In this document: positions 63,634-64,000 of the stretch, piece after piece
Position numbering within the stretch: the stretch's first letter is position 1
How the letters are laid out: each line of letters starts with the position of its first letter
Source of the DNA: Bin87 sp965219925
Lineage (GTDB): Bacteria; Chloroflexota; Dehalococcoidia; Lucifugimonadales; UBA3495
DNA length: 64,000 bases
NCBI GenBank assembly: GCA_965219925.1
Contig: OZ244795.1
Span: 496,001 to 560,000 of the forward strand
Direction: 5' to 3'
Translations under genes and position numbers: made by a program
Notes under the pieces: model-generated
Told to the model about the DNA's origin: nothing
The model's input: only the letters and a program-made list of their open reading frames with translations
Database searches by the model: none

Positions 63634-64000
63634 CTAGTATATCGGCTTCGCCGCTTTTGACAATCTTGGCAATTACCCCACCTCGTTCGACTCCTTCTCT
63701 CCATTCATTAAGGGCAGCCGAACGGGCACTGCCGTCTGAATTGAGCTTACATCGAGGACCTGCCAGATAGAGCGGGTAGTTTGGCAACCGTTCACAACGT
63801 ATGGATCGCGTATCTCGACTGTGCTATCAGAATCCGATTTCACATAATTCGACGCCACAATAGTGATGCCATTATTGTACAACCCAAACAATTGAGGATT
63901 ATCGTTCAAGGTGGATACGATACCTTTGTTAACCTTCCGCCGACTTCCCAAAAACTGTCTTACGTTCTTTTCATAAAGCTGGTCGAGGTTACCTGCCTTG

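Larger units (their letters stand above)
61989..64000 (-). pseudogene. AIPR-family abortive-infection protein, broken by an IS5 element
   Basis: The protein enters from beyond the window edge (NLDQLYEKNVRQFLGSRRKVNKGIVSTL, YNNGITIVASNYV, VVNGCQTTRSIWQV) and continues VIAKIVKSGEADIL; an IS5 element lies exactly here, and beyond it DITRFTNSQNAVRAQDFIALESVF. Removing the element and one CTAG makes ADILDITRF. Two separate single-base shifts (near 63685 and 62475) also exist. AIPR proteins protect against phage. Confidence 0.8.

Overview
The window looks like a high-GC bacterial chromosome or metagenome-assembled contig with many repeats. No rRNA or tRNA gene, replication gene or CRISPR array was seen, so its taxonomy rests on gene content. 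CaiB/BaiF CoA-transferases, flavin/F420-type LLM oxidoreductases, metallo-beta-lactamase-fold hydrolases, a thiolase plus DUF35 pair, MaoC hydratases, a zinc alcohol dehydrogenase, gamma-glutamyltransferase and amidase together recall Chloroflexota of the Dehalococcoidia/SAR202 type. That placement is inference.

Layout. 0-7 kb: hypothetical gene and PIN protein, cobalt-type nitrile hydratase (alpha subunit plus a half-length beta), rpiB, thiolase/DUF35, AI-2E permease. 7.5-13.5 kb: accessory island with a dead and an intact YafQ-type toxin, two abutting IS630 elements, a PLD-type nuclease behind a methyltransferase stub, and a double-domain antitoxin. 13.5-34 kb: mostly metabolic genes (SDRs, three tandem cupins, CoA-transferase, alcohol dehydrogenase, LLM enzymes, MaoC pair, MBL hydrolase) and an overlapping three-gene envelope operon (S49 peptidase, anchored protein, repeat lipoprotein). 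34-43 kb: decayed DNA with small mobile elements and gene fragments around an MBL hydrolase and an amidohydrolase. 43-48 kb: gamma-glutamyltransferase, amidase, epimerase. 48-53 kb: dead DHH phosphoesterase and dead IS5 and IS1380 transposases. 53-56 kb: RidA remnant and two CoA-transferases. 56-64 kb: a Cys-rich repeat lipoprotein cut by an ISAs1 element, a chlorite-dismutase-family protein, three tandem Uma2 nucleases, and an AIPR abortive-infection gene broken by an IS5 element.

The strongest pattern is a set of small non-autonomous transposons. Five copies of a 145-161 bp element start with CAGGGTCTTTCGG or a close variant (CAGGGCCTTTCGG, CAGGGTCATTCGG), and four of them have perfect 10-bp target duplications. 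A second 184-bp type starts with CAGGGCTATCGCATATG and also has a perfect 10-bp duplication. The resident ISAs1 element has CAGGGCAATCGCGTT ends and is the likely transposase source. A third small element carries ends like those of the resident IS5 element. In four cases, removing the element and one target copy on paper restores a continuous reading frame.

Many defence-like genes are broken (AIPR, Cas4-like nuclease, methyltransferase, one yafQ, AlbA fragment), so the accessory regions look like a turnover zone. I did not find a clearly new intact multi-gene system. The best candidates for new biology are the ISAs1-linked mini-elements, the S49 peptidase operon, the fused double antitoxin and the PLD-nuclease operon.
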